NCBI GenBank assembly: GCA_036226585.1
Contig: CP108997.1
Coordinates: forward strand, 6,262,001 to 6,326,000
Direction: 5' to 3'
Origin: Streptomyces sp. NBC_00708
Lineage (GTDB): Bacteria > Actinomycetota > Actinomycetes > Streptomycetales > Streptomycetaceae
DNA length: 64,000 bases
Positions 45,892 through 54,660 of the stretch are shown here, piece by piece. The notes beneath the pieces are model-generated. The model saw only the letters and a program-made list of their open reading frames with translations. It searched no databases and was not told the DNA's origin. A program made the translations under genes and the position numbers. Each line of letters opens with the position of its first letter. Positions within the stretch are counted from its first letter, which is position 1.

Positions 45892-48126
45892 TCAGGCGGT
45901 GCGCAGCGCCAGCCAGTCGAGCTCGGCATACCCCTCGCCCTTGGCCAGCCGGATGTGGTTCACCCCCTCGCGCAGCGTGAGCCGGACGGTGGCGGTGCCC
46001 TCGTCGGCGTCCTGCCGGGGGCCGCTGAGCCAGCCACCGGTGGACGGGTACGAGATCGTCCCGGCGGGCGCCCCTTCCACGGTCACCGTGTGCCCGGCGG
46101 TGCCGCTCAGCCCGTTCGCGTACCCGACGTCCACCAGGTACGAGCCCGCACGGGGAGCGTCGACGGCGAACTCCACGGAGCTCGCGGCCCCGTCGATGCC
46201 GCCCACGTAGTCCGGGAATTCGTTCCACTGGAAGTGCCGGATGACCGCGCCGCTCACGGTGGCCAGTTCCGCCTCGTAGCGGTGGGTGTCGGGGCGTACG
46301 TCGACGAAGTCGACCTCGGCGTAGCCCTCGCCCTTGGCCAGGGTGACCGTGTTCCGGCCCGCCTTGAGGGCGACGCGTTTCACCGCCGTGCCCATCGTGG
46401 TGTTGGCCCAGCCCCCGGTGGCCGGGTAGTCCACCGAGCCCTGTGCCTCGGAGTTCACCCGGACCAGATGAGTGGAGGCCGCGGTGGTGCCGTTGGCGTA
46501 GCGCACCCGCAGCAGGTGGATGCCGGCCTGCGCGGCGTCGACGGTGAAGGTGACCGAGCTGCCGGCCCCGTCGATCCCGCCGACATAACCCCGGCCCGAG
46601 GCGAGCGCGGTGTCGCTGCCGGTGTGCGGGACGGTCCCGGCCTGCACCGCGTCCTCCGCCTCGTACTTGCCCGGGTACGACGCCGCCGCCCCCGCGGGCT
46701 CCACGACGATCCGGTAGCCGTCGAGGTGCCGCATGCCCCGGATCGGGACGGTGAGGTCGCCGCCCGCGTCGAGCGTGAGCACCTTGTCGTACACGTTGTA
46801 CGGACCGGACTGCGGGTCACCCGCGCGCTCGGCCCTGCGGTCGGTGGCCAGGGGGTCCGTGGTCCACTCCGTGGTGTCGATCCGGACCCTGACCCGGGGC
46901 CCGAGGCCGCGCGCCGCGAGGCCCAGGACCCGGACGTCGATGTCGCCGTCGTCGCCGCCCGCCAGCACGGTGACGGACCGGGATGCCGAGTCCCAGGAGG
47001 CGACCGCGTCGGAGCCCTGGTAGTGCCGGGTGTCCCAGCGGCTGACGAAGAGCCGGTCGCCGCGCAGCTGTCGGAACCAGTTCATGAAGTACCAGCCCGC
47101 GTTGGGCTTCAGGCCGTCGGCGGTGCGGCGCAGGGTGTTCCCGAGCAGCCCGGGGTTGGTGTAGATGCCCATGGCCGCCGAGTCCACGCCGTACCGGGCG
47201 AACTCCGCCCAGTGCTTGATCATGGTGCCGGGCACCCCTTCGAACTCACCGTTCCCGGGCCCGTACTCCTCGATCATCACCGGCCGCGGCGAGATGCCCA
47301 GCTCCTGCTCCAGCGGGCGGTAGTAGCGGGTCAGGGACTCGGGCACATCCCCCGGGCTCGGGCCCAGGCTGTGCCAGCCGATGATGTCGGGCAGCGTGCC
47401 GGTGTTCTTCGCGTTGACCAGGAAGTCCCGCATGCGCGGCTGGCGGTCCGCCGACTCCCACGGGTTGTAGTGCTCGTAGTTGGGCCCCATGATCCTCACC
47501 GAGCCGTCGATGGCCCGGATGCGACGGACCGTCTGCGTCCAGAGCCAGTTGACCTTGGCGTCGTAGGTGGCGCCGGGGACGCGCGGGTCGGTCATGAACG
47601 GGCTGTCCGGCTGGGTGCCGAGCTTGTTGTCCGGCTCGTTGAGCGGGGCGACCGCGCTGAGCACGTCCTTGTACTTCTGGATCGACCGGGTGGCGCTGTC
47701 CACCTTGCCCATCCAGTCGTCGACGCCCTTCCAGACGTACGGCCAGCCGCCCATCAGGTCGTTGTAGCGGCCGACCATCTTCACGCCGGTGCCCCGCAGC
47801 TTCGCGGCCACCGACTCCGTGGAGCTGGGGTAGGAGGTGTCGCCGTCCCTGCTCTGGTGCTGGGCGAGCAGCACCTGCGTGCCGTCGGCGAGCGCGGCCG
47901 GGGTGTCGGGCGTGGTCGTCACCCCGAAGAGCGTGCCGAGCCCGGCCTTGGTGAGCGGCCCGGACTGCCGGCCGGTGTCCACGGTGATGACCTCGGGCGC
48001 GGCGGCTACGGCCTGCCCGGCCGCGGCACTGTCCTGGCCGGCCGAGATCAGCGAGCCGGCCAGGACCGCCGTGACCAGGGCGGCCGACGCGGCGGGCCGG
48101 CGGGCGGCGGAGACAGGGAGGCGCAT
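45892..48126 (-). CDS. Secreted clan GH-A glycoside hydrolase with two CBM35 modules
   Basis: A 744-residue exported enzyme starting at ATG 48126. After the signal peptide (1-37, cleaving near AAAGQ), residues 50-400 form a TIM barrel with a clan GH-A pattern: acid/base E164 in APLNEPDNK and nucleophile E286 or E287 in PVMIEEYGPG. Residues 400-465 are a beta-sandwich. Two CBM35 modules follow: KYEAEDAVQAG...LAKGEGYAEVDFVDVRP (about 482-602) and RYEAELATVSG...LAKGEGYAELDWLALRTA (about 606-744). The barrel most resembles GH39-like enzymes (beta-xylosidase-type), but the family is not certain. ATG overlaps the preceding stop as TGATG, so it is coupled to the GH26-like gene upstream. CBM35 often binds xylan, mannan or uronic acids. 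Confidence 0.78.
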   Translation of the reverse strand: MRLPVSAARRPAASAALVTAVLAGSLISAGQDSAAAGQAVAAAPEVITVDTGRQSGPLTKAGLGTLFGVTTTPDTPAALADGTQVLLAQHQSRDGDTSYPSSTESVAAKLRGTGVKMVGRYNDLMGGWPYVWKGVDDWMGKVDSATRSIQKYKDVLSAVAPLNEPDNKLGTQPDSPFMTDPRVPGATYDAKVNWLWTQTVRRIRAIDGSVRIMGPNYEHYNPWESADRQPRMRDFLVNAKNTGTLPDIIGWHSLGPSPGDVPESLTRYYRPLEQELGISPRPVMIEEYGPGNGEFEGVPGTMIKHWAEFARYGVDSAAMGIYTNPGLLGNTLRRTADGLKPNAGWYFMNWFRQLRGDRLFVSRWDTRHYQGSDAVASWDSASRSVTVLAGGDDGDIDVRVLGLAARGLGPRVRVRIDTTEWTTDPLATDRRAERAGDPQSGPYNVYDKVLTLDAGGDLTVPIRGMRHLDGYRIVVEPAGAAASYPGKYEAEDAVQAGTVPHTGSDTALASGRGYVGGIDGAGSSVTFTVDAAQAGIHLLRVRYANGTTAASTHLVRVNSEAQGSVDYPATGGWANTTMGTAVKRVALKAGRNTVTLAKGEGYAEVDFVDVRPDTHRYEAELATVSGAVIRHFQWNEFPDYVGGIDGAASSVEFAVDAPRAGSYLVDVGYANGLSGTAGHTVTVEGAPAGTISYPSTGGWLSGPRQDADEGTATVRLTLREGVNHIRLAKGEGYAELDWLALRTA

Positions 48127-49352
48127 CACCGGCACCGCGCCGTGAAGCCGTTGTCGGCGAGGCCGCGGCAGAAGGAAGCCTTGGCGGCCGTGTAGCGGGA
48201 CAGCCGGCCGTCGACGAACCAGGTGGTGTCGGGGGCGAAGTCGAAGCTGCCGTCGTCGATGCCGTCCCAGCCGTAGCGGAAGTCCAGGTTGATGTAGACG
48301 ACCGAGCGGATCACCCCCCGCAGGTCGTACTCGCCCGGCAGGTTGGGGATCGGCCCCCGGTAGTTCATCAGCGAGAACAGCCGCTGCACCCAGCGGTCGC
48401 CCTGCACCTGCTCCATGCCGTCCGTGGCGCCGTTGTCGGCGGTGAAGTTCATCATGCCCGCCTCGGAGAGCACGACCGGTTTGCCGTGGTCCTTGGCGAA
48501 CTTGACCAGTTTCAGCACATTGGCGTCATGGTCGAAGTTCCGCCAGACGGCCGCCGGATTGCCGTTCTGGTCCGTCCCGATGTACGCGTTGCGGCACTGG
48601 TTGGCGCTGACGTCGTAGTTCTGCGGCGGGGTGCCGTTGTAGAGGTAGCCCCGGTCGTGGATCGGCAGGCACAGCTCGTGCGCGAAGATCGAGACCCCCA
48701 CCCAGTCCACCGTCGCGTCCCCGGGATACAGCGCCTCGAACTCGCCGCGCACCGGGTGATAGACGAACGACAGGTTGTGCGCGGTGGAATGCCCGTCCAG
48801 ATAGGCGGCGAGCGTGTGGAAGGCGTTCTTGTACGAGGAGCAGCTCGCGTCGGTGCAGTGGTAGAAGCTGCTGACCTCGTAGTCCAGCCGCAGCTTGAAC
48901 GAGGCGGAGGGGTGCGCGTCGGTGAACGCCAGCAGCCGGTCCAGTTGTGCGGTGTGGCCGCCCACCGCGATCTCGGCGGTGACCGCCCGGGACCTGGCGG
49001 CCTTGGCGTTCTCGTCGCCGCCCTCGAAGCCGGGCGGGTTGTCCTTCCAGCTGATGCCGACCTGGACGGTCTTGCCCTGCGAGGCCAACTCCTCGGCGAA
49101 CGCCCGGTGTTCGGCGTTGACCCAGTCGCCGCTGCGCAGCTCGTAGTAGACCGAGCCGCCGTCGGCGCCCTGGGCGAAGGAGTTGAAGTCGTTGAGCGCG
49201 CCGCGCGTGGACTGGCCCAGCAGCAGTTCGGGCGCGGCCGGGTCCGTCGTGGAGGCGGTGGCCGTCTGCGCGGTGAGCAGGAGCAGGGTGGCGGTCGTCG
49301 CCGCGGCGAGGGCGCGCCGGAGGCGGCGAAGGCGTGGGGTGATGTGGGACAC
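48126..49352 (-). CDS. Secreted GH26-like glycoside hydrolase
   Basis: A 408-residue exported protein. It begins at GTG 49352, with GAGGAG upstream. The signal peptide spans 1-34 (LAAATTATLLLLTAQTATAS). The mature part is a single (beta/alpha)8 domain with LRLDYEVSSFYHC (E159, likely acid/base), ALYPGDATVDWVGVSIFA and GKPVVLSEAGMMNF (E297, likely nucleophile), the layout of GH26-type clan GH-A enzymes. The same three landmarks occur in the next gene upstream (49427-51061), so the two are distant paralogues. Three or more cysteines suggest disulphides. The substrate cannot be assigned: mannan, beta-1,3-xylan and other beta-glycans are all possible. There is no carbohydrate-binding module. Confidence 0.72.
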   Translation of the reverse strand: MSHITPRLRRLRRALAAATTATLLLLTAQTATASTTDPAAPELLLGQSTRGALNDFNSFAQGADGGSVYYELRSGDWVNAEHRAFAEELASQGKTVQVGISWKDNPPGFEGGDENAKAARSRAVTAEIAVGGHTAQLDRLLAFTDAHPSASFKLRLDYEVSSFYHCTDASCSSYKNAFHTLAAYLDGHSTAHNLSFVYHPVRGEFEALYPGDATVDWVGVSIFAHELCLPIHDRGYLYNGTPPQNYDVSANQCRNAYIGTDQNGNPAAVWRNFDHDANVLKLVKFAKDHGKPVVLSEAGMMNFTADNGATDGMEQVQGDRWVQRLFSLMNYRGPIPNLPGEYDLRGVIRSVVYINLDFRYGWDGIDDGSFDFAPDTTWFVDGRLSRYTAAKASFCRGLADNGFTARCR

Positions 49353-49426
49353 GGGGTCTCCTCGGTACGGGTGGGGGAAGCGGGGTGCCGTGCGCGGCGG
49401 GAACGGCACGGCACCCCGGAGGAGGA

Positions 49427-51061
49427 TCAGGGAGCGGTCCAGCTCATGACCGGGGTCGTGAGCTGGCTGGTCCGTGTCGTGGGCTGGTAGTTGAAGGAGT
49501 ACGAGAGCGTGGCACCGTGCGGGACGGTCACCGGGAGTTCCCAGCGCCCGGCGTCCTTGTCGTAGGTGAGGAAGTAGTTCTGCGGCGCCCCGCCGTCGAT
49601 CCGGTACCGCACGGTGACGAAGGTGGCCTCGAAGTTCTTCGGGGTGAACCGGATGGTGGTGGCCGGGCTGGTCACGACGGACTGGGTGTACGTGGGCTCC
49701 GTACCGCTCCCGCCGCCGTCACCCGGGTCCGCGGGGTCCGTGGGATCGGGGGTGGGCGTCGGTGAGGGGCCCGTCGAACCGGAGGAACCGGTCGACCACA
49801 GGGGCTTCTTGATCTCGGCGACGAAGTTGCTCAGCACCGTGGCGTTCGCCTGGACGCGCGAGTCGCCCCAGTTGCCGTTCGCGCAGCCCGGACCGCCCGC
49901 CTGGGCGCCGGGGGAGCACTGCCACTGCGTCTGGGAGTCCCAGTCGGTATTGATGTAGGCCGCCGCGCGGATGACGTCCTTGTTGGTGTTCACCCAGTCG
50001 AAGTAGCCGGCGTGCCAGCCGTCCCAGATGGCCTGTCCGCTCGCGGGTGCCGGGTTGTTGGTGAAGATGCAGCTGGTGCTGCCGGCCCCGGTCCGGGCGC
50101 CCTGGGGCGCAGCCTCGGCGACCATCGCGGGCTTGCCGTGCGACCGGGCGAATTCCAGCACCCGGTTCTGCAGGCCCACCGGATCGGTGTCGTGCGAGCC
50201 GCAGCCCCACTGGGTCTGCACGGAGCGGGAGTTGTAGAAGGCCGACAGCCCGACCCAGTCGACGTAGGCGTCACCCGGGTACCAGGTGTCGAAGTGCTGG
50301 GGGTCGGTGACGACGTACCCCCACTCCGGGTGGTCGCTGCTGGTGTTCACCGGCCATGCGGCGCTCTGCCAGACGGTCGCGACCCGGGAGGCGCCGAGCG
50401 CGTCGATGCGGCCCTTGATGTAGCGGAAGGCGTCCTTGTAGAAGCCGGCGCTGTAGCAGTTCCACGGCCCGTCGTATTCGTAGCCGATGCGCAGGAGGAT
50501 GTCCCGGTCGTAGCTCTTGAACCGGTTGATCATCTCGTCGACCTTGGCACGGTACTGGGTGATCAGATTCGGGCTGCCCGCGGTGACGTCGTCGTCGTTG
50601 CGGCCGATGATGGCGCGCAGCGGCTGGTTGTTGCAGCCGGAGGTGGCGTCGGAGAGATAGAGCCCGACGGCCACGGCCGCGCCAGGGTACTCGTTCATCG
50701 TCCGGGCGAAGTCCACGGTGCCCGCACCCCAGTTGACCGGCCCGTTCATGCCGGCCAGCGGTGCGGGGGAGCCGCCGAGGACCAGGTTGGTGTACAGGGT
50801 GACCCCGCCCGGGGCCGGTGCGCCCAGCTCCTGGCGGCCGAGGACGTCGGTGCGGTAGTCGGTCAGGGTGTCGCTGTCCTGGCCCATCACCATCATCACC
50901 TTGCCGTCGGCCGGCACACCGCGGCCCGACAGCGTGGCCGCGGTGGCCGCCGCCGCGGGGGAGGGGGCGCCGAGCCCGGCGAGGGAGAGCAGGGCGGCGA
51001 GGGCCACGGCCCCCGCGCCCACGGCCCGCAGGAGTGGTCGGCGGGGTGTCCGGTGTCTCAT
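49427..51061 (-). CDS. Secreted GH26-like hydrolase with C-terminal CBM56-like domain
   Basis: A 544-residue exported enzyme. The signal peptide is 1-39 (ALAALLSLAGLGAPSPAAAA). The TIM barrel (about 45-425) has LLRIGYEYDGPWNC (E195, likely acid/base), DTWYPGDAYVDWVGLSAFYN and GKPAMVAEAAPQG (E316, likely nucleophile). After a Ser/Pro/Gly linker (PTPTPDPTDPADPGDGGG), residues 455-544 (IRFTPKNFEATFVTVRYRID...SYSFNYQ) resemble CBM56, a module binding beta-1,3-glucan. It is the first gene of the leftward operon, divergent from a sugar ABC operon across a region with CGAAAC/GTTTCG repeats. The CBM points to a beta-1,3-linked polymer; the barrel does not settle specificity. Confidence 0.75.
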   Translation of the reverse strand: MRHRTPRRPLLRAVGAGAVALAALLSLAGLGAPSPAAAATAATLSGRGVPADGKVMMVMGQDSDTLTDYRTDVLGRQELGAPAPGGVTLYTNLVLGGSPAPLAGMNGPVNWGAGTVDFARTMNEYPGAAVAVGLYLSDATSGCNNQPLRAIIGRNDDDVTAGSPNLITQYRAKVDEMINRFKSYDRDILLRIGYEYDGPWNCYSAGFYKDAFRYIKGRIDALGASRVATVWQSAAWPVNTSSDHPEWGYVVTDPQHFDTWYPGDAYVDWVGLSAFYNSRSVQTQWGCGSHDTDPVGLQNRVLEFARSHGKPAMVAEAAPQGARTGAGSTSCIFTNNPAPASGQAIWDGWHAGYFDWVNTNKDVIRAAAYINTDWDSQTQWQCSPGAQAGGPGCANGNWGDSRVQANATVLSNFVAEIKKPLWSTGSSGSTGPSPTPTPDPTDPADPGDGGGSGTEPTYTQSVVTSPATTIRFTPKNFEATFVTVRYRIDGGAPQNYFLTYDKDAGRWELPVTVPHGATLSYSFNYQPTTRTSQLTTPVMSWTAP

Positions 51062-51138
51062 GGCGGCTCCAGAGAAGGGGGTGGGTGTCCGGTGAGCGCT
51101 CGAATGATGGAGCCGCCGGGCGGGCGGGGCAAGAGCGT

Positions 51139-51151
51139 ACGAAAGTTTCGT
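51139..51151. promoter_or_regulatory. Palindromic operator ACGAAAGTTTCGT
   Basis: A perfect 13-bp palindrome centred on G, 78 bp before the start of the leftward secreted-enzyme operon. It contains CGAAA-N-TTTCG, the element known for LacI-type regulators of streptomycete xylan/xylobiose genes (BxlR and xylanase promoters). The LacI gene at 56387 is the likely binder. Confidence 0.65.
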
Positions 51152-51297
51152 TGACCCGTGCAGGTCAGCGATACCCCTCTACGAAACTTTGCCAACTGGT
51201 CGGAGTCGGCGCGCGCGGATTGCCCTGCTGTATACCGCTTACCTCTGGTTCCTTCCCCGAAGAACAGCTCTGACGAAAAGGCATCCCGTAGTTTTTC

Positions 51298-51322
51298 GCG
51301 AAACTCTTGACAGATGTTTCGC
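51298..51322 (+). promoter_or_regulatory. Promoter/operator of the sugar ABC operon
   Basis: GCGAAAC (51298-51304) and GTTTCGC (51316-51322) are perfect 7-bp inverted arms spaced by 11 bases that contain TTGACA (51307-51312), a consensus -35 box. A bound repressor would block it. No good -10 is seen at 17-18 bases; the start codon is at 51375. Confidence 0.55.
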
Positions 51323-51374
51323 TGCGCGGCGACCTTGGTGCGACTTCATCCCGCACCTGTCCCGGAGGACCACC

Positions 51375-52652
51375 ATGGGCCGTACGCGTGCCCGCAGAAC
51401 CGCCGCCGCGCTCGCCGCCGCCGTCTCCCTCGTCGCCCTGTCCGCCTGCGGCACGGACAGCGAGGCCGACGGAAAGACCACCCTGACCGTCGCCACGTTC
51501 AGCGACTTCGGCTACAAGCCGCTGATCAAGGAGTACGAGAAGGCGCACCCCGACATCGTCATCAAGGAGCGCATCTCCCAGTTCGACCAGCACCACAACC
51601 AGCTGTCCACCCAGATCGCCTCGGGCAGCGGCGCGGCCGACGTCGTCGCCATCGAGGAGGGCTACCTCCCCAAGTTCCGCGCGGTGAAGGACAAGTTCAC
51701 CAACCTCGCCGACTACGGCGCCGACAAGCGCAAGAGCGAGTACCTGGACTGGAAGTGGGACCAGGGCACCCTCGGCGGCACCGACTTCGTGATGGGCTAC
51801 GGCACCGACGTCGGAAGCCTGGCCATCTGCTACCGCAAGGACCTGTTCGCGCAGGCCGGACTCCCCACCGACCGCGAGGAGGTCGGCAAGCTCTGGCCCA
51901 CCTGGGACGCGTACTTCGCCACCGGCGAGACCTTCCGCGCGAAGGTCAAGAACAAGGCCTGGTTCGACAGTTCGGGCAACATCTTCACCGCGATGATGAA
52001 CCAGACCCAATACGGGTTCTTCGACGCCGAGGACAAGTACATCGGCGAGACCAACCCCAAGGTGCACGAGTTCTTCGACGCCACCGCCAAGGCCACGGCC
52101 AACCACCAGTCGGCCAACCTCCAGCCCTTCAGCCAGCAGTGGAACGCCGGCATCAAGCAGGGCCGGATGGCCACCATGACCTGCCCGGCGTGGATGACCG
52201 GCCAGATCAAGACCGCGGCCGGTGAGGCGAACGCCGGCAAGTGGGACATCGCGGCCGTCCCCGGCGGCGGTGGCAACTGGGGCGGCTCCTTCCTCACCGT
52301 CCCCAAGCAGAGCAAGCACGTGAAGGAAGCCGCCGCGCTCGCCGACTTCCTGACCTCGGCCGCCTCCCAGAAGAAGATCTTCACCGGCCCGGTCGGCGCG
52401 CTGCCCTCCCTCGTCACCGTCCTCGACGACCCGCAGATCAAGGGCACCAAGCAGCCCTACTTCAGCGACGCGCCCACCGGCGAGATCTTCGTGTCCTCGG
52501 CCAAGAGCCTCAAGCCGAACTACCGCGGCACCAAGGACCAGCAGGCCCGCATCCCCTTCGGCAACGCCCTCCAGCTCGTCGAGCAGGGCAAGGCCGACCC
52601 GGACCAGGCATGGAACAAGGCGCTCGAAGAGGCGGAGAAGAACCTCCGCTGA
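51375..52652 (+). CDS. Sugar ABC transporter solute-binding lipoprotein
   Basis: A CUT1-type extracellular receptor, 425 residues. The signal peptide is MGRTRARRTAAALAAAVSLVALSAC with lipobox LSAC and lipid-modified Cys at about residue 25. The SBP_bac_1 fold shows TVATFSDFGYKPLIKEYEKAHPDIVIKE at the N-terminus, DVVAIEEGYLPKF and WKAWMTGQIK-like PAWMTGQIKTAAG. It is the first gene of the rightward operon and should bind the oligosaccharide released by the secreted enzymes across the control region. BxlE-type xylobiose binding proteins are the nearest known context. ATG 51375 follows CGGAGGAC. Confidence 0.92.
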   Translation: MGRTRARRTAAALAAAVSLVALSACGTDSEADGKTTLTVATFSDFGYKPLIKEYEKAHPDIVIKERISQFDQHHNQLSTQIASGSGAADVVAIEEGYLPKFRAVKDKFTNLADYGADKRKSEYLDWKWDQGTLGGTDFVMGYGTDVGSLAICYRKDLFAQAGLPTDREEVGKLWPTWDAYFATGETFRAKVKNKAWFDSSGNIFTAMMNQTQYGFFDAEDKYIGETNPKVHEFFDATAKATANHQSANLQPFSQQWNAGIKQGRMATMTCPAWMTGQIKTAAGEANAGKWDIAAVPGGGGNWGGSFLTVPKQSKHVKEAAALADFLTSAASQKKIFTGPVGALPSLVTVLDDPQIKGTKQPYFSDAPTGEIFVSSAKSLKPNYRGTKDQQARIPFGNALQLVEQGKADPDQAWNKALEEAEKNLR

Positions 52653-52735
52653 CCTGAGCGGCGGTGCCGGCGCCGACCCGGCACCGCCGCAGCCCCCACC
52701 CCGTCCGACCCCGACACACCACACGGAGTACGCGC

Positions 52736-53686
52736 ATGGCGCTCCAGGCACGCATCCCCCCGGGCCCCGGAAGGAGCGGACGCCGAGCCGGCCGGCTGCG
52801 GCCGGAACGGCATCTGCTGCCCTACCTCTTCATCGCCCCCTTCTTCGTCGTCTTCGGCATCTTCGGGCTCTACCCGCTGCTCCAGACCCTCTGGGTCTCG
52901 CTCCACGACTGGGACCGCCTCGCCGGACCCGGCGACTGGACCGGGCTCGACAACTTCACCCGCCTCCTCGGCGACTCCGACTTCTACACCGCCACCTACA
53001 ACACGCTGAGCATCTTCGTGCTCTCCACCGCACCTCAGCTGGTCGCCGCCATCGCGCTGGCCTGGCTGCTGGACCGCAGACTGCGCGCCAGCAGCGTGTG
53101 GCGGGCCCTCGTCCTCGTCCCGCAGTACGTCTCCGTCGTCGCCGTCGCCCTCGTGTTCTCGCAGCTCTTCGGCCGGGACTTCGGCATCGTCAACTGGACC
53201 CTGGAGGGCCTGGGCATCATCAGCTCCCCGGTCGACTGGACCGCCGACACCTGGAGTTCGCACCTCGCGATCAGCTTCATGGTCATGTGGCGCTGGACCG
53301 GCTACAACGCCCTGATCTACCTCGCCGCGATGCAGGCCGTGCCCCGCGAGCTGTACGAGTCCGCGCAGATCGACGGCGCGGGGCGGCTGCGCACCTTCCT
53401 CAAGGTCACCCTCCCGGCGATCCGCCCCACCGTCGTGTTCACCGTGGTCATCTCCACCATCGGCGGCCTCCAGCTCTTCGCCGAACCCTTCCTCTTCGAC
53501 CAGCAGGGCAACGCCGAGGGCGGCGCCGAGCACCAGTTCCAGACGCTCACGCTGATGCTCTACAAGTACGGCTTCATCAACAACGACGCCGGATACGCCT
53601 CCGCCATCTCCTGGGTGCTCTTCCTCGTCATCGCGGTCGTCGCCGCACTGAACTTCCTGCTCGTACGCCGTTCCGACCGCGGCTGA
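52736..53686 (+). CDS. Sugar ABC transporter permease 1 (CUT1)
   Basis: A 316-residue permease of the MalF-like type. The basic N-terminus is followed by TM1 (YLFIAPFFVVFGIFGLYPLLQTLWVSLHDW, residues 29-58) and five more helices. The ATPase-contact loop is ELYESAQIDGAGRLRTFLKVTLPAIRPTV near residue 210 (EAA-like motif). As in nearly all actinobacterial CUT1 systems, no ATPase is encoded here, so the shared MsiK-type ATPase encoded elsewhere is probably used. ATG at 52736 starts MALQAR. It is followed 20 bases later by the second permease gene. Confidence 0.93.
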   Translation: MALQARIPPGPGRSGRRAGRLRPERHLLPYLFIAPFFVVFGIFGLYPLLQTLWVSLHDWDRLAGPGDWTGLDNFTRLLGDSDFYTATYNTLSIFVLSTAPQLVAAIALAWLLDRRLRASSVWRALVLVPQYVSVVAVALVFSQLFGRDFGIVNWTLEGLGIISSPVDWTADTWSSHLAISFMVMWRWTGYNALIYLAAMQAVPRELYESAQIDGAGRLRTFLKVTLPAIRPTVVFTVVISTIGGLQLFAEPFLFDQQGNAEGGAEHQFQTLTLMLYKYGFINNDAGYASAISWVLFLVIAVVAALNFLLVRRSDRG

Positions 53687-53706
53687 CCCGGTATCAGGAG
53701 AATCCC

Positions 53707-54618
53707 ATGGCCGTCACCACACCCACCCGGGTCCCCGCACCCCGCCGCGCCGAAGGGCACGGCCGCCGCCACAGACCGCCCCGCACCGGTCCCCGCCGCC
53801 CGGACCGGCCCGGCGCGCTCGCGTACGCCGTGCTCGCCGCCATCACCGCGGCCTCGGTCTTCCCGCTCTACTGGAGCTTCGTCGTCGCCTCGCACGACGA
53901 CAACTCCGTCCTCGCCGGCTCGACCCCACCCCTGGTCCCCGGCGGGCACCTCTTCGAGAACATCCAGCGCGTCTTCGAGCTGTCCGCGTTCTGGCAGGCC
54001 CTCGGCAACTCGCTGATCGTCGCCTCGACCACCGCCGTCAGCAACGTGCTGCTGTCCTCCCTGGCCGGCTTCGCCTTCGCCAAACTGCGCTTCCCCGGCC
54101 GCGGCTTCCTCCTGGTCTGCGTCGTCGTCACCGTCATGGTCCCGACCCAGCTCGGCATCATCCCGCTCTACATGCTCGTCACCGACATGGGCCTGTACGG
54201 GAAGCTCTCCGCGCTCATCGTCCCGGCCCTGGTCTCCGCGATCGGCGTCTTCTGGATGCGGCAGGCCGTCGAGGAGAACATCCCCGACGAACTGATCGAG
54301 GCCGCCCGCATGGACGGCGCGGGCCTGCTGCGCACCTACTGGCACGTGGTGGTGCCCGGCGTACGCACCACCGCCACCGTGCTCGGGATGTTCACCTTCA
54401 TGTTCGCCTGGAACGACTACTTCTGGCCGCTCATCGCGCTGCCCCCGGAGAACGGCACCGTGCAGATCGCCCTCAACCAGCTCGCGGCCGGCTACTACAC
54501 CGACTACACGCTCATGCTCGCGGGCGTCGTGGTCTCCGTCCTCCCGGTGCTGGTCGTCTTCACCGTCCTGGCCCGCCGCATCGTCTCGGGAGTGATGGCC
54601 GGCGCCGTCAAGGGCTGA
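53707..54618 (+). CDS. Sugar ABC transporter permease 2 (CUT1)
   Basis: A 303-residue MalG-like permease. After a 35-residue basic, arginine- and proline-rich start come six helices (YAVLAAITAASVFPLYWSFVVAS is TM1). The EAA loop is PDELIEAARMDGAGLLRTYWHVVVPGVRTT near residue 195, and the C-terminus is VLARRIVSGVMAGAVKG, the normal CUT1 ending. It pairs with the preceding permease. The ATG at 53707 follows CAGGAG. The gap to the GH43 gene is 42 bases, so the hydrolase is part of the same transcript. Confidence 0.93.
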   Translation: MAVTTPTRVPAPRRAEGHGRRHRPPRTGPRRPDRPGALAYAVLAAITAASVFPLYWSFVVASHDDNSVLAGSTPPLVPGGHLFENIQRVFELSAFWQALGNSLIVASTTAVSNVLLSSLAGFAFAKLRFPGRGFLLVCVVVTVMVPTQLGIIPLYMLVTDMGLYGKLSALIVPALVSAIGVFWMRQAVEENIPDELIEAARMDGAGLLRTYWHVVVPGVRTTATVLGMFTFMFAWNDYFWPLIALPPENGTVQIALNQLAAGYYTDYTLMLAGVVVSVLPVLVVFTVLARRIVSGVMAGAVKG

Positions 54619-54660
54619 CCGGCGGCACGTCCCCCTCCGCATCCACGTATCAGGAGACCC

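Larger units (their letters stand above)
51062..51374. other. 313-bp divergent control region of the polysaccharide locus
   Basis: There is no gene in this stretch. It contains the perfect 13-bp palindrome at 51139-51151, a degenerate copy ACGAAACTTTG (51181-51191), TTTCGCGAAA (51294-51303) and the larger inverted repeat at 51298-51322. A possible minus-strand promoter is TTGGCA (complement of 51190-51195) with TATCGC 16 bases further, overlapping the degenerate copy. Confidence 0.65.
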
